Of a DNA stretch of 7,683 nucleotides, positions 1 to 6,716 are shown one piece after another. The stretch comes from an uncultured Streptomyces sp. GTDB lineage: Bacteria; Actinomycetota; Actinomycetes; Streptomycetales; Streptomycetaceae. Below the pieces are notes generated by a model. It was not told the origin of the DNA, did no database searches, and saw only the letters and a program-made list of their open reading frames with translations. Numbering within the stretch: the first letter of the stretch is position 1; each line of letters starts with the position of its first letter. The position numbers and the translations under genes are program-made. The stretch covers positions 1-7,683 of the forward strand of contig CAMLJW010000251.1 in NCBI GenBank assembly GCA_946480485.1, given 5' to 3'.

Positions 1-366
1 GGCGACGCCATGTGCATCGAGCTCCTCCAGGACATCGGTCAGTGGCTCGGCGTCGGCATCGCGAACCTCGCGGCGGCCCTGGACCCGTCCTGCTTCGTCA
101 TCGGCGGCGGAGTCTCGGCGGCCGACGACCTGCTGATCGGCCCAGCGCGGGACGCCTTCCGCCGCCATCTGACCGGCCGCGGCTACCGCCCCGAGGCCCG
201 TATCGCCCGCGCCCAGCTCGGCCCCGAGGCCGGCATGGTCGGCGCCGCCGACCTCGCCCGGCTCGTCGCCCGCCGCTTCCGGCGCGCCAAGCGGCGTCGG
301 GTGGAGCGGTACGAGCGATACGAGCGCTACGCGCAGTCGCGCCGTACGACACAGGGATCGCTGTGA
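1..366 (+). CDS. ROK-family sugar kinase (glucokinase-like), C-terminal part
   Basis: This is the C-terminal ~121 residues of a ROK kinase; the reading frame is already open at base 1, so the ATP-binding N-terminus and the zinc-binding centre lie outside the window. The visible part holds the family's C-terminal core: a helix 'GVGIANLAAALDP', the strand and turn 'FVIGGGVS' and the ending 'LGPEAGMVGAADLA', which closely matches actinobacterial glucokinases. ROK kinases phosphorylate glucose or related sugars in the cytoplasm; the substrate cannot be told from this end. After the usual end of the fold (about 'ARLVA') there is an extra tail of ~35 residues, very rich in Arg, with three tandem Glu-Arg-Tyr units. 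The stop TGA (364-366) overlaps the GTG start of the next gene by 4 nt, so the two are probably co-translated. Family assignment is firm; the exact sugar is not. Confidence 0.9.
   Translation, partial: GDAMCIELLQDIGQWLGVGIANLAAALDPSCFVIGGGVSAADDLLIGPARDAFRRHLTGRGYRPEARIARAQLGPEAGMVGAADLARLVARRFRRAKRRRVERYERYERYAQSRRTTQGSL
304..330 (+). repeat. Three tandem 9-bp repeats (GAGCGNTAC) in the kinase tail
   Basis: Three head-to-tail copies of GAGCGNTAC encode Glu-Arg-Tyr three times, in frame, inside the basic C-terminal tail of the ROK kinase. Copies differ only at the wobble base (G, A, C). Unit length is a multiple of three, so copy-number change would lengthen or shorten the tail without breaking the frame. 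Confidence 0.85.
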
Positions 367-947
367 CGCCTTCACTGCCCCACCAGCCGTCGTCGCCCGA
401 CGAGCCGCCTCACCCACCCGAGAGCAGGGGCCGAATGATCCGCCGCCGCGCGCTGACCCTGCTGATCATCATGCTGCTCGTCGGCGTCCCCGCCGGCTAC
501 CTGGTGATCTCCGCCAACCAGAGCCGCGCCAGCGGCAAGGACAAGGAGGAGAAGTACTCGGCGACCGGCCTCACCGAGGGCTGGCCCTCGGGCCTCCAGC
601 GCCGCGTCTACCAGATTCCCGTCCCGCCGTACTCGGAAGAGGTCGCGTACTACGAGACGAACAACTGGAAGACCAGCCGTCTGTACACCCAGTTCCTCAC
701 CAGCGACGACGGCCTCGACACGTTCCTCAGGGACATAGGCACCACCCGCGCGGCCCTGGAGAAGAACGACAACAACGCCATCAGCGTCCGTGACCAGTGG
801 ATCGTCGGCTGGGAGTTCGGGGAACCGGGCCCCTGGTCGAGCCTCACCCGCGAGCGGAAGAATCCGGCACCCACACTGGACATAGTCGTCAACTGGTCGA
901 AGCCCGGCCACCCCATGGTCTACGCGGTCTCCCGGACGACGCCCTGA
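363..947 (+). CDS. Single-pass membrane-anchored protein of unknown function
   Basis: The frame encodes 194 residues from GTG at 363. I chose this start because AGGGA at 353-357 sits 5 nt upstream and because it gives a 4-nt GTGA overlap with the kinase stop. An ATG at 435 behind AGGGG (426-430) is a real alternative and would give 170 residues beginning right at the positively charged 'MIRRR'. From the GTG, residues 1-24 are Pro/Ser-rich, residues ~30-50 form one hydrophobic helix ('LTLLIIMLLVGVPAGYLVIS'), and the remaining ~140 residues form a soluble domain rich in Tyr, Trp and Asn with no cysteine. Positive residues before the helix suggest the N-terminus stays inside and the domain lies outside the membrane. 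There is no lipobox or signal-peptidase site that I can see, so it is an anchored rather than released protein. I do not recognise the family. Position suggests co-expression with the sugar kinase, which is not evidence of shared function. Confidence 0.7.
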   Translation: MTPSLPHQPSSPDEPPHPPESRGRMIRRRALTLLIIMLLVGVPAGYLVISANQSRASGKDKEEKYSATGLTEGWPSGLQRRVYQIPVPPYSEEVAYYETNNWKTSRLYTQFLTSDDGLDTFLRDIGTTRAALEKNDNNAISVRDQWIVGWEFGEPGPWSSLTRERKNPAPTLDIVVNWSKPGHPMVYAVSRTTP

Positions 948-1032
948 TCCACTCCGGCTCCAGCCGTCGGGACGCCAAGGTCGGAGCTGTGCGGACCGGG
1001 CGGGGAAGCAGCCCACGGAGGACAGTTGTGTC

Positions 1033-2892
1033 ATGGGAAGTGTCAGCGGTTCCCGGGCAAGAGCCACTGATCCGGGTCCGTCGGCCAAGGGCTTGCGCCG
1101 CGGTGGGTACGCTCCGCTGCGGGAATACGCGGTGATCGGTGACGGCCGCACCGCCGCCCTGGTCGGCACGGACGGGTCGGTGGACTGGCTGGGCCTGCCC
1201 GACCTGGACTCGCCGGCGGTGTTCGGCGCCTTGCTCGACCGCACCCGCGGCGGCCGGTACACGCTCGCACCGTCCGTACCCCACTGGACCGAGCGCCGCT
1301 ACCTGCCCGGCACCAACGTCCTGGAGACGACCTTCCACACCAGCCATGGCACGGCGCGCGTCACCGACACACTCACCCTGCACCACGACACGACGCTCGC
1401 ACCGACGCGGGAGCTGCTGCGCCGCCTGGACGGAGTGTCCGGGACGGTGCCGCTGCGCTGGAGCGTGCAGCCCCGGTTCGGCTACGGCACCCGCCACACC
1501 CGGATCGTCCGGCGCGACGGTATCCCCGTGGCGGTAGCCGGGAGGGACGCCCTCGCGGTCTGCGCCTGGGGCGCCGGCGAACCCGTATGCGACAACGGAG
1601 CCATCAGTGGCCACGTCGAACTCGCCGCGGGCCGGCGTGCGCTCATCGCGATGCCGTTCGCCCATCAGGAACCGCTCGTGCTGCCCGCCCGCGCCGAGTG
1701 CGAGGCACGCCTGGGCGCGACCTGTGCGGACTGGCGGAGCTGGGCGCACGACCGCCTGTACACGGGACGGTGGAAGCACGCGGTGATGCGCAGCCTTCTG
1801 ACACTGAAGCTGCTGGTCTACGCCCCTTCCGGTGCGGTCGCTGCGGCGGTGACGACCTCGCTGCCGGAGGAGATCGGTGGCGAGCGGAACTGGGACTACC
1901 GCTTCTGCTGGCTGCGCGACTCCGCCTTCACCCTGGCCGCGTTCCTGCAGTTGGGCTGCCCAGCGGAGGCACACGCCTACTTCTGGTGGCTGATGCACGC
2001 CTCCCAGCTCACCCATCCCCAGCTGAGCGTGCTGTACCGGCTGGACGGTGGCCGCCGCACTCCTGAGCAGACCCTGTCCTGGGAGGGCTATCGCGGCTCC
2101 TGTCCGGTCCGCATCGGCAACGCCGCGGTGGGCCAGATTCAGCTGGATGCGTACGGCGAGCTGATGCAGACCGCCTGGCTTTACGCCCATGCCACGGGAT
2201 GCCTCGACGCCGACGTCGCACGCCGTCTCGCCGAGCTGGCCGACTTCGTCTGCGCGTGCTGGCGGGAGCCGGACGCGGGCATCTGGGAGGTGCGCAGCCC
2301 GCCCCGGCACTTCACCCAGTCGAAGATGATGTGCTGGGTGGCACTCGACCGCGCCATCGACCTGGCCGAACGTGGGCTGCTCTCCACCCGGCACCTGCCC
2401 CGCTGGCAGACCATGCGCGACCAGATCCGCGCCTTCGTCGAGACCCGCTGCTTCTCTCCCCGCCGCAACAGTTATGTACGTTCCGCCGACAGTGAGGATC
2501 TGGACGCCGCCGTCCTGCTGGGCCACCTGTACGGATACGGCGGCGATGATCACCGCATGCCGGCCACGATCAGCACGCTGGACCGCCGGCTGCGGCACGG
2601 ACCCTACGTCGACCGGTACTCGGGAGAAGACGGCCTCGCCGGCAACGAAGGAGCGTTCCTCGCCTGTTCCTTCTGGCTTGCCGAATCCCTCGCCCGCACC
2701 GGCCGCCTGCCGCAGGCCATCGAGCTGATGGACGAGCTGGTCGGCCTGGCCAACGACGTCGGCCTCTACAGCGAGGAGATCGACCCTGCCACCGGCGACT
2801 TCCTGGGAAACCTGCCCCAGGGCCTGAGCCACCTGGCGCTGATCAGCGCCGCCCGCGCCATCAGCGCCGCGAGCAAGGACACGGCATGCTGA
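1033..2892 (+). CDS. Glycoside hydrolase family 15 protein (glucoamylase/trehalase type)
   Basis: A complete 619-residue protein of the usual length for bacterial GH15 enzymes. ATG at 1033 is preceded by GGAGGA at 1017-1022, 10 nt away. The N-terminal beta-sandwich begins at residues 26-62 ('YAPLREYAVIGDGRTAALV', then 'DGSVDWLGLPDLDSPAVF'). The (alpha/alpha)6 catalytic barrel follows, with 'TTSLPEEIGGERNWDYRFCW' (274-293), 'DAGIWEVR' (414-421), 'CWVALDRAI' (434-442), 'GNEGAFLACSFWLAESL' (537-553) and 'NLPQGLSHLALI' (593-604). By analogy with characterised family members, Glu419 should be the general acid and Glu539 the general base; both are present, so the enzyme is probably active. No signal peptide is visible, pointing to the cytoplasm. 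GH15 enzymes invert the anomeric carbon on releasing glucose from starch-type glucans, isomaltosides or trehalose; the substrate is not decided by sequence alone. The stop codon overlaps the next gene by 7 nt. Family assignment is very secure. Confidence 0.95.
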   Translation: MGSVSGSRARATDPGPSAKGLRRGGYAPLREYAVIGDGRTAALVGTDGSVDWLGLPDLDSPAVFGALLDRTRGGRYTLAPSVPHWTERRYLPGTNVLETTFHTSHGTARVTDTLTLHHDTTLAPTRELLRRLDGVSGTVPLRWSVQPRFGYGTRHTRIVRRDGIPVAVAGRDALAVCAWGAGEPVCDNGAISGHVELAAGRRALIAMPFAHQEPLVLPARAECEARLGATCADWRSWAHDRLYTGRWKHAVMRSLLTLKLLVYAPSGAVAAAVTTSLPEEIGGERNWDYRFCWLRDSAFTLAAFLQLGCPAEAHAYFWWLMHASQLTHPQLSVLYRLDGGRRTPEQTLSWEGYRGSCPVRIGNAAVGQIQLDAYGELMQTAWLYAHATGCLDADVARRLAELADFVCACWREPDAGIWEVRSPPRHFTQSKMMCWVALDRAIDLAERGLLSTRHLPRWQTMRDQIRAFVETRCFSPRRNSYVRSADSEDLDAAVLLGHLYGYGGDDHRMPATISTLDRRLRHGPYVDRYSGEDGLAGNEGAFLACSFWLAESLARTGRLPQAIELMDELVGLANDVGLYSEEIDPATGDFLGNLPQGLSHLALISAARAISAASKDTAC

Positions 2893-3371
2893 GCGCGTGG
2901 GGAACCGCCGCGGGAGCCTTCGTCGGCACACTGGCCCTGACGACCGCGCTGCGCGCCGCCAGCGAGCTGAGCATGACCCGCATGGACCTGCCGTTCCTCC
3001 TCGGCACGGCGGTGACCGTCAACCGCACCCGTGCCAAAGCCGTCGGCTACCTGATGCACTTCCTCAACGGGCAGGTCTTCGCGTTCGTCTACCTCGCTGT
3101 TTTCGCCGCCATCGACCAGGCCGGCTGGTGGCTGGGCGCCCTGTTCGGACTTGCCCACGGCCTGTTCGCCGGCACCGCACTGGTCAACATCCTGCTGCCG
3201 CTGGTCCACCCGCGCATGGGCAGCCCCCTGACCAGCGCTCCACAGACAGCGCTGCTGGAACCACCCGGTTTTCTGATGCGCAACTACGGGCCCGGCACCC
3301 CCGTGGTCACCGTCCTCGCCCACATCGGATACGGAGCGATCGTCGGCGGCTTCACGGATTTCGCACCCTGA
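2886..3371 (+). CDS. Four-helix integral membrane protein of unknown function
   Basis: A 161-residue protein starting at ATG 2886, with AAGGA at 2875-2879 six nt upstream. The start lies inside the last codons of the GH15 gene (ATGCTGA, 7-nt overlap), typical of translational coupling. Four hydrophobic segments are apparent at about residues 4-24, 53-76, 82-108 and 138-158. The loop between the first two carries 'MTRMDLPFLLGT' and 'VNRTRAKAVGY'; the third segment is glycine/alanine-rich with His91 and Asn101; a loop with Pro and Gly (residues 109-137) leads into the last helix. It has no signal peptide distinct from the first helix and no recognisable catalytic or transporter signature. Pairing with a cytoplasmic GH15 enzyme might mean a membrane partner or sugar-related role, but that is only inference from position. 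It is the last gene of this plus-strand run and faces the regulator gene tail to tail. Confidence 0.78.
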   Translation: MLSAWGTAAGAFVGTLALTTALRAASELSMTRMDLPFLLGTAVTVNRTRAKAVGYLMHFLNGQVFAFVYLAVFAAIDQAGWWLGALFGLAHGLFAGTALVNILLPLVHPRMGSPLTSAPQTALLEPPGFLMRNYGPGTPVVTVLAHIGYGAIVGGFTDFAP

Positions 3372-3390
3372 TGCGCAGCCCATGATGCCG

Positions 3391-3424
3391 ACACGGCCAC
3401 GCGGACACGCCGGTGAACCCGTGT
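3391..3424. terminator. Weak candidate terminator between convergent genes
   Basis: The 101-bp gap between the tail-to-tail membrane-protein and regulator genes holds an inverted repeat, ACACGG (3391-3396) with CCGTGT (3419-3424). A competing shorter pairing is ACACG (3405-3409) with CGTGT (3420-3424). A small GC hairpin, CCCGG (3452-3456) with CCGGG (3460-3464) around a GAG loop, lies nearer the regulator stop. None is followed by a T tract, as is common in Streptomyces. The position is right for a bidirectional terminator but the structures are modest. Confidence 0.3.
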
Positions 3425-3472
3425 GCTCGTACCCGTTGACGCAGCTCGCGGCCCGGGAGCCGGGGGTCGGCG

Positions 3473-5404
3473 TCAGACGGCGTGGCCGAGCCTGAGCTCG
3501 GTCCAGATGGTTTTGCCCTTCCGGGAGAAGCGCGCTCCCCAGCGGTCGGTGAACTGGGCGACCAGGAACAGTCCGCGGCCTCCCTCGTCCTCTGTCGTGG
3601 CGCGGCGCAGGTAGGGCGAGGTGTGGCCACCGTCGGAGACCTCGCAGATCAGCGTGCGGTCCCGGTCCCGGAGCAGTCGGAGGCTGATGGGCTCCTCCCC
3701 GTAGCGAATCGCGTTCGTCACCAGCTCGCTGACGACCAACTGGGTCGTGTAGGTCGTGTCCTGCAGACCCCACTCCTCGAGTTGGCGGCTGACACGGGTG
3801 CGGGCGGCTGCCACGGCCGACGGGTCACGCGGCACCTGTTGGCTGATCATGCTGTCGGCGTCCAGGGCGTGGACGCGTACCAGGAGGAGTGCGGCGTCGT
3901 CTTGCGCCGACCCGTCAGACCGTGCGGCGATGATCGAGTCGCAGGTCTCGGCGAGACTCGTGCCCGCGCGGTCCATCACACGGGTCAGAGCCTTGAGCCC
4001 CACATCGGCGTCGTGAGCCCGGTCCTGTACGAGGCCGTCCGTGAAGAGGGCGATTCGGGCGCCCTCCGGCAGGTGGATGTCGGTGGATTCGAAGGGCAGC
4101 CCACCGATCCCGAGGGGTGGGCCAACGGGCAGATCGAGGTGGGTCGCCGGCTGTCCGGTGAGGGCGACCACGGGTGAGGGGTGGCCGGCGCTGGCGACCG
4201 AGAGGGTGCCGGTGACCGGGTCGTAGACGCCGTACAGGCAGGTGGCGCCCAGTGCCGGGTCTTCGAAGAAAGGAGCGGAGATGCGGTGAATGCCGATGTG
4301 AGCCTGGGCGACGAGATCATCCAGACGGGTCAGAAGCTCGTCGGGCGTCAGGTCGAGAGCGGCGAGCGCTTGTACCGTGGTGCGTAGCCGCCCCATGGTG
4401 GCGGAGGCGTCCAGCCCATGCCCGACGACATCCCCGACCACCAGGCCGACGCGCGCTCCGGACAGCGGTATCACGTCGTACCAGTCGCCACCGACCCCGA
4501 GGGGCCCCGCCGCCGGAACGTAGCGATGCGCAACCTCCGCGGCCGTCGCGTCGGGCAGCCTTCTGGGCAGCAGACTGCGTTGCAGTGCGAGAGCCACACC
4601 ATGCTCATGCGTGTAACGGCGCGCGTTGTCCAGGGCCACAGCGGTACGCGACACGAGATCCATGGCCAGCGCCTGGTCCTGCCCGGTGAATCCATGACGC
4701 GGCGGGGCGCGTGTGAAGGACGCAGTGCCGAGCACGGCGCCGCCGGCCTCGAGCGGGAGGACGATGCGGTGGGGGACACCAGCCGCTCGCGACCTGCCGA
4801 AGAAGCCGAGCCACGGCTCCGGGACGAGGGGCCGTGTGGACGACCGCTCCGCCACGCGCCGCAGTGCGCCCCTTTCCTTCCCTGGTGATCCGGATGGCGC
4901 ACCGGTCACCACGTACTCGGCCACCCGGATCTCGGCACGGTCGGCGAACTCCGGCACGGCGGCGCGAGCAAGGTTCTCGGCCGTACCGACGACGTCCAAG
5001 GACGCCCCGATCCGGCTGGCACGTCCCAGGAAGGCCAGCCGGACGCCCTCCTCGTAGCGTTCCGTGATCTCGAAGGCGGACTCACAGACTCCCAGGGGCT
5101 TGCCGTCGGCGTCCTGAAGCCGGAAGTAGGAGCAGGACCAGATCCACTGGTGCTCCGGATCAGCCGGCGTGGGACTGCCGTACATCACATCGAAGACCGG
5201 TTCGCCGGTCTCCAGTACGCGCGCGATGATCTCCTCCAGGTCCGCGTATCCCGGAGGAGACAGGACCGCCCCCAGGGGGAGGAGATCGTTGATGTGTTGA
5301 CCCATCCATTCGTCGGCAGCGAACCCCAGTTCCTCGTACAGATGATTGTTGATCCAGTGGACGCGCAGGTCTGGGCCGTAGATCGTCAGCACGATGGGTG
5401 ACTG
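3473..5404 (-). CDS. PAS-GAF-PP2C-HATPase regulator (RsbU/SpoIIE-type phosphatase), main part of a frameshifted gene
   Basis: This frame carries the catalytic body of a regulator of sigma-factor signalling. Numbering below is for the repaired 777-residue protein, which starts at ATG 5805 on the other side of the frameshift at 5404. A PAS domain (~135-250, 'QSPIVLTIYGPDLRVHWINN') and a GAF-like domain (~255-395) are followed by a PP2C-type Ser/Thr phosphatase domain (~405-650) with the metal-binding motifs 'GGDWYD' (439-444), 'GDVVGHG' (458-464), 'SAGHP' (539-543), 'TDG' (589-591) and 'QDDA' (635-638). Last comes an RsbW-like HATPase domain (~655-775) with 'SELVTNAIRYG' (693-703) and 'DEGGRGLFLV' (740-749). 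Such proteins dephosphorylate anti-anti-sigma factors, while the kinase-like domain can phosphorylate or sequester partners. All key acidic residues are present. The frame's first ATG (5482) overlaps PAS-1 coding out of frame and gives nonsense, so it is not a credible native start; GTG at 5392 could only allow reinitiation. Confidence 0.92.
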   Translation of the reverse strand, partial: QSPIVLTIYGPDLRVHWINNHLYEELGFAADEWMGQHINDLLPLGAVLSPPGYADLEEIIARVLETGEPVFDVMYGSPTPADPEHQWIWSCSYFRLQDADGKPLGVCESAFEITERYEEGVRLAFLGRASRIGASLDVVGTAENLARAAVPEFADRAEIRVAEYVVTGAPSGSPGKERGALRRVAERSSTRPLVPEPWLGFFGRSRAAGVPHRIVLPLEAGGAVLGTASFTRAPPRHGFTGQDQALAMDLVSRTAVALDNARRYTHEHGVALALQRSLLPRRLPDATAAEVAHRYVPAAGPLGVGGDWYDVIPLSGARVGLVVGDVVGHGLDASATMGRLRTTVQALAALDLTPDELLTRLDDLVAQAHIGIHRISAPFFEDPALGATCLYGVYDPVTGTLSVASAGHPSPVVALTGQPATHLDLPVGPPLGIGGLPFESTDIHLPEGARIALFTDGLVQDRAHDADVGLKALTRVMDRAGTSLAETCDSIIAARSDGSAQDDAALLLVRVHALDADSMISQQVPRDPSAVAAARTRVSRQLEEWGLQDTTYTTQLVVSELVTNAIRYGEEPISLRLLRDRDRTLICEVSDGGHTSPYLRRATTEDEGGRGLFLVAQFTDRWGARFSRKGKTIWTELRLGHAV

Positions 5405-5805
5405 TTGAACAGGCCGTCGAGGAGGGACCGGTCGGTCGCCCACCGTTCGGCTCGTTCCGCCTCGGCCGCCACCACGATCCACGCCGCGCCCTCCGCGGGG
5501 TGGCCCAGCAGGCGAGTACGCAGCACGATGTGCGTCACGCTGCCGTCCGGCCGGTGGATCGTGCGGTGGTCGGTCCGCGTGGGCTCCCCAGGGGTGGGGG
5601 CGACCGGTGGCTGACCGGCCACGTCAGGGAGGACCTCGGTCAGGGAGCGACCCACGACCGTGTGGGCGGGACGGCCGAAAAGGTCCTCGGCCGCTGGACT
5701 CCACCCGATCACCGCTCCCTGGGCGTCCACGATCACTGTCGCGGCGGTCGCCGCGTCGAAGGGGCCGGTGTCATCGACCGCGATGGCTGGTTGGACAAAG
5801 GACAT
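5386..5805 (-). pseudogene. N-terminal PAS domain of the same regulator, cut off by a frameshift
   Basis: This segment encodes the first PAS domain of the regulator to its left. I prefer ATG 5805 ('MSFVQPAIAVDD') because an AGGA-like sequence lies about 9-12 nt upstream; ATG 5814 is an alternative, and the frame stays open without protein-like sequence up to 5874. The PAS core reads 'ATVIVDAQGAVIGWSPAAED', then 'LFGRPAHTVVGRSL' and a conserved 'HRPDGSVTHI'. It ends in the linker 'DRSLLDGLFN', which in this protein type runs straight into 'QSPI...' of the next PAS domain. Here it runs instead into 'SHPSC' and a TGA at 5388-5386. Re-reading base 5404 (Asn codon 5406-5404, Gln codon 5404-5402) restores continuity exactly, so one base is missing on the minus strand (CTGTTCAACAG where CTGTTCAACCAG is expected). 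No slippery heptamer is visible, which argues against programmed frameshifting. PAS domains sense small ligands, redox state or light; no cofactor residue is diagnosable. Confidence 0.85.
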
Positions 5806-5833
5806 GGCACCCATCCTGACTGGATCCGCAAAA

Positions 5834-5848
5834 ACAGCGTATCGCTGT
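5834..5848. promoter_or_regulatory. Perfect inverted repeat, candidate operator (ACAGCG-TAT-CGCTGT)
   Basis: ACAGCGTATCGCTGT is a perfect 6-3-6 inverted repeat in the divergent region between the regulator gene (start ~30 nt to its left) and the tetR gene (start ~155 nt to its right). Size and symmetry suit a dimeric repressor such as a TetR protein. On the minus strand it contains TACGCT, which fits a -10 element, although I see no matching -35. On the minus strand it is also followed directly by a run of T (CGCTGTTTTTG), so it could form a small terminator-like hairpin in the regulator's leader. The symmetry is seen; operator function is inferred. Confidence 0.5.
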
Positions 5849-5978
5849 GCCCCGACCGCGTCTTTGGTGCACACACGGGGAGCGAGCCTCGCCTTGCCTG
5901 CTGGGCAGCCGGACGGCCGAAGGGCCGGCGTCTATCGGGGGCCCGTTGCCGGCTGGCACTATGTGTCTGTCGGAATGT

Positions 5979-5986
5979 TCGATCGA
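5979..5986. promoter_or_regulatory. Short palindrome just upstream of tetR (TCGATCGA)
   Basis: TCGATCGA is a perfect 8-bp palindrome 16 bp before the tetR start, overlapping the possible ribosome binding site GAGGA (5985-5989). It lies beside GAA-TG-TTC (5973-5980). A repressor bound here could autoregulate tetR. Eight-base palindromes are common by chance in GC-rich DNA, so the support is weak. Confidence 0.22.
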
Positions 5987-6002
5987 GGACGGTCAGGGAC
6001 GC

Positions 6003-6677
6003 ATGGCGGCGCAAAATGGACGAGGCGGCGGCGGAGCACGGGCTGCGTCGCGTCCGGACGAGGCGGTGGGGCGGGACAGCGTCCTGCGCACGGCGCTCCA
6101 GCTTTTCCTGCAGCACGGATACGCCGGCACGAGCATGAAGGCCATCGCCAACGAGCTGGGCATCTCGGCCCCGGCCCTCTACTGGTACTTCCCGTCCAAG
6201 GAAGAGATCTTCGCCAGCGTCCTGGAGGTGGCCCTGGCGGACTTCTGGTCCGCGGTCCGAAACTCCCTCACGGACGGGGACCCGGTCCTCCGGCTCGGTC
6301 AGCTGGTCCGTTCGCACGTGGTGTGGCAGTTGCGGCAGTCCGACGTCGCCCGCGCGTTCGACGTGAACGCCGGTATGCGGCACCTAATCCGCGAACTCCC
6401 CGAAGAGCGCGCCGAGGCCATCATCTCCATGGAACGCGAGTACATCACCGAACTGCGCGGCATCCTCGAAGAAGGCAGGCGTCGCGGGCTGTTCGCCTTC
6501 GAGGACGTCAAGGTCGCGGCTTTCGCCATCACGACGATGTGCGAATACGTCCACACCTGGTTCAACCCGGCGCGGGAGATGACCGTGGAGGACGTCGCGG
6601 CCCACTACGAAGAGCTGGCGCTGGCCATGGTCGGTGCCCGTCGCGACGGTGGACGCCGGACGGCTGCCGAAGCCTGA
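6003..6677 (+). CDS. TetR/AcrR-family transcriptional repressor, KstR2-like ligand domain
   Basis: A 224-residue repressor from ATG 6003. AGGGA (5995-5999) lies only 3 nt upstream and GAGGA (5985-5989) 13 nt upstream, so the start is likely but not certain; ATG 5961 would add 14 residues of poor protein character. Residues 1-22 form a Gly/Arg/Ala-rich tail. The DNA-binding helix-turn-helix covers about 24-70, with the classic 'TSMKAIANELGISAPALYWY' and 'FPSKEEIF'. The C-terminal helical ligand/dimer domain (~75-212) has 'EYITELRGILEEGRRRGLF' and 'MCEYVHTWFNP', resembling the C-terminal domain of KstR2-type regulators, several of which respond to acyl-CoA thioesters. The inducer is not identifiable. 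It is divergent from the PAS/PP2C gene, from which a shared control region separates it, and tail to tail with the saccharopine-dehydrogenase-like sequence. Either neighbour or its own promoter could be its target. Confidence 0.93.
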   Translation: MAAQNGRGGGGARAASRPDEAVGRDSVLRTALQLFLQHGYAGTSMKAIANELGISAPALYWYFPSKEEIFASVLEVALADFWSAVRNSLTDGDPVLRLGQLVRSHVVWQLRQSDVARAFDVNAGMRHLIRELPEERAEAIISMEREYITELRGILEEGRRRGLFAFEDVKVAAFAITTMCEYVHTWFNPAREMTVEDVAAHYEELALAMVGARRDGGRRTAAEA

Positions 6678-6684
6678 CCGACGT

Positions 6685-6716
6685 CCACCGCGAGGGGGCC
6701 GGGCCTTACTCGGTGG
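6685..6716. terminator. Candidate bidirectional terminator between tetR and the dehydrogenase remnant
   Basis: CCACCG (6685-6690) and CGGTGG (6711-6716) are a perfect 6-bp inverted repeat spanning the 28-bp gap between the convergent genes. The right arm lies inside the final codons of the minus-strand frame. A GC-rich segment with a short GGC/GCC pairing (6698-6706) fills the 20-nt loop. No T tract is present. Location between two converging stop codons supports the call; the long loop weakens it. Confidence 0.4.

Noticed and set aside
948..1032. A promoter for the GH15 gene
   Set aside because: No convincing -35/-10 pair is visible in the 85-bp gap; only the GGAGGA ribosome binding site is clear.
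889..2931. A 680-codon open frame on the minus strand opposite the GH15 gene
   Set aside because: Its translation is Gly/Arg/Ala/Val/Gln-rich with no family motif, while the plus strand shows full GH15 signatures; long antisense frames are routine in DNA of this GC content.
2766..3773. A minus-strand open frame spanning the membrane protein and the end of the regulator gene
   Set aside because: It crosses three real coding or intergenic segments, has low-complexity composition and no credible start.
3482..4177. A plus-strand open frame opposite the HATPase and PP2C coding region
   Set aside because: It is the antisense shadow of conserved catalytic motifs on the minus strand.
5389..5410. 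Programmed -1 ribosomal frameshifting in the regulator gene
   Set aside because: No X-XXY-YYZ slippery sequence is present at the shift point (TTC AAC AGT), and a single missing base explains it more simply.
5900..5957. Several GC-rich hairpins (for example GGCC-GAAG-GGCC and AGCCGG...CCGGCT) before tetR
   Set aside because: Many mutually exclusive pairings exist, as expected by chance in sequence this rich in G and C, and no riboswitch consensus is visible.
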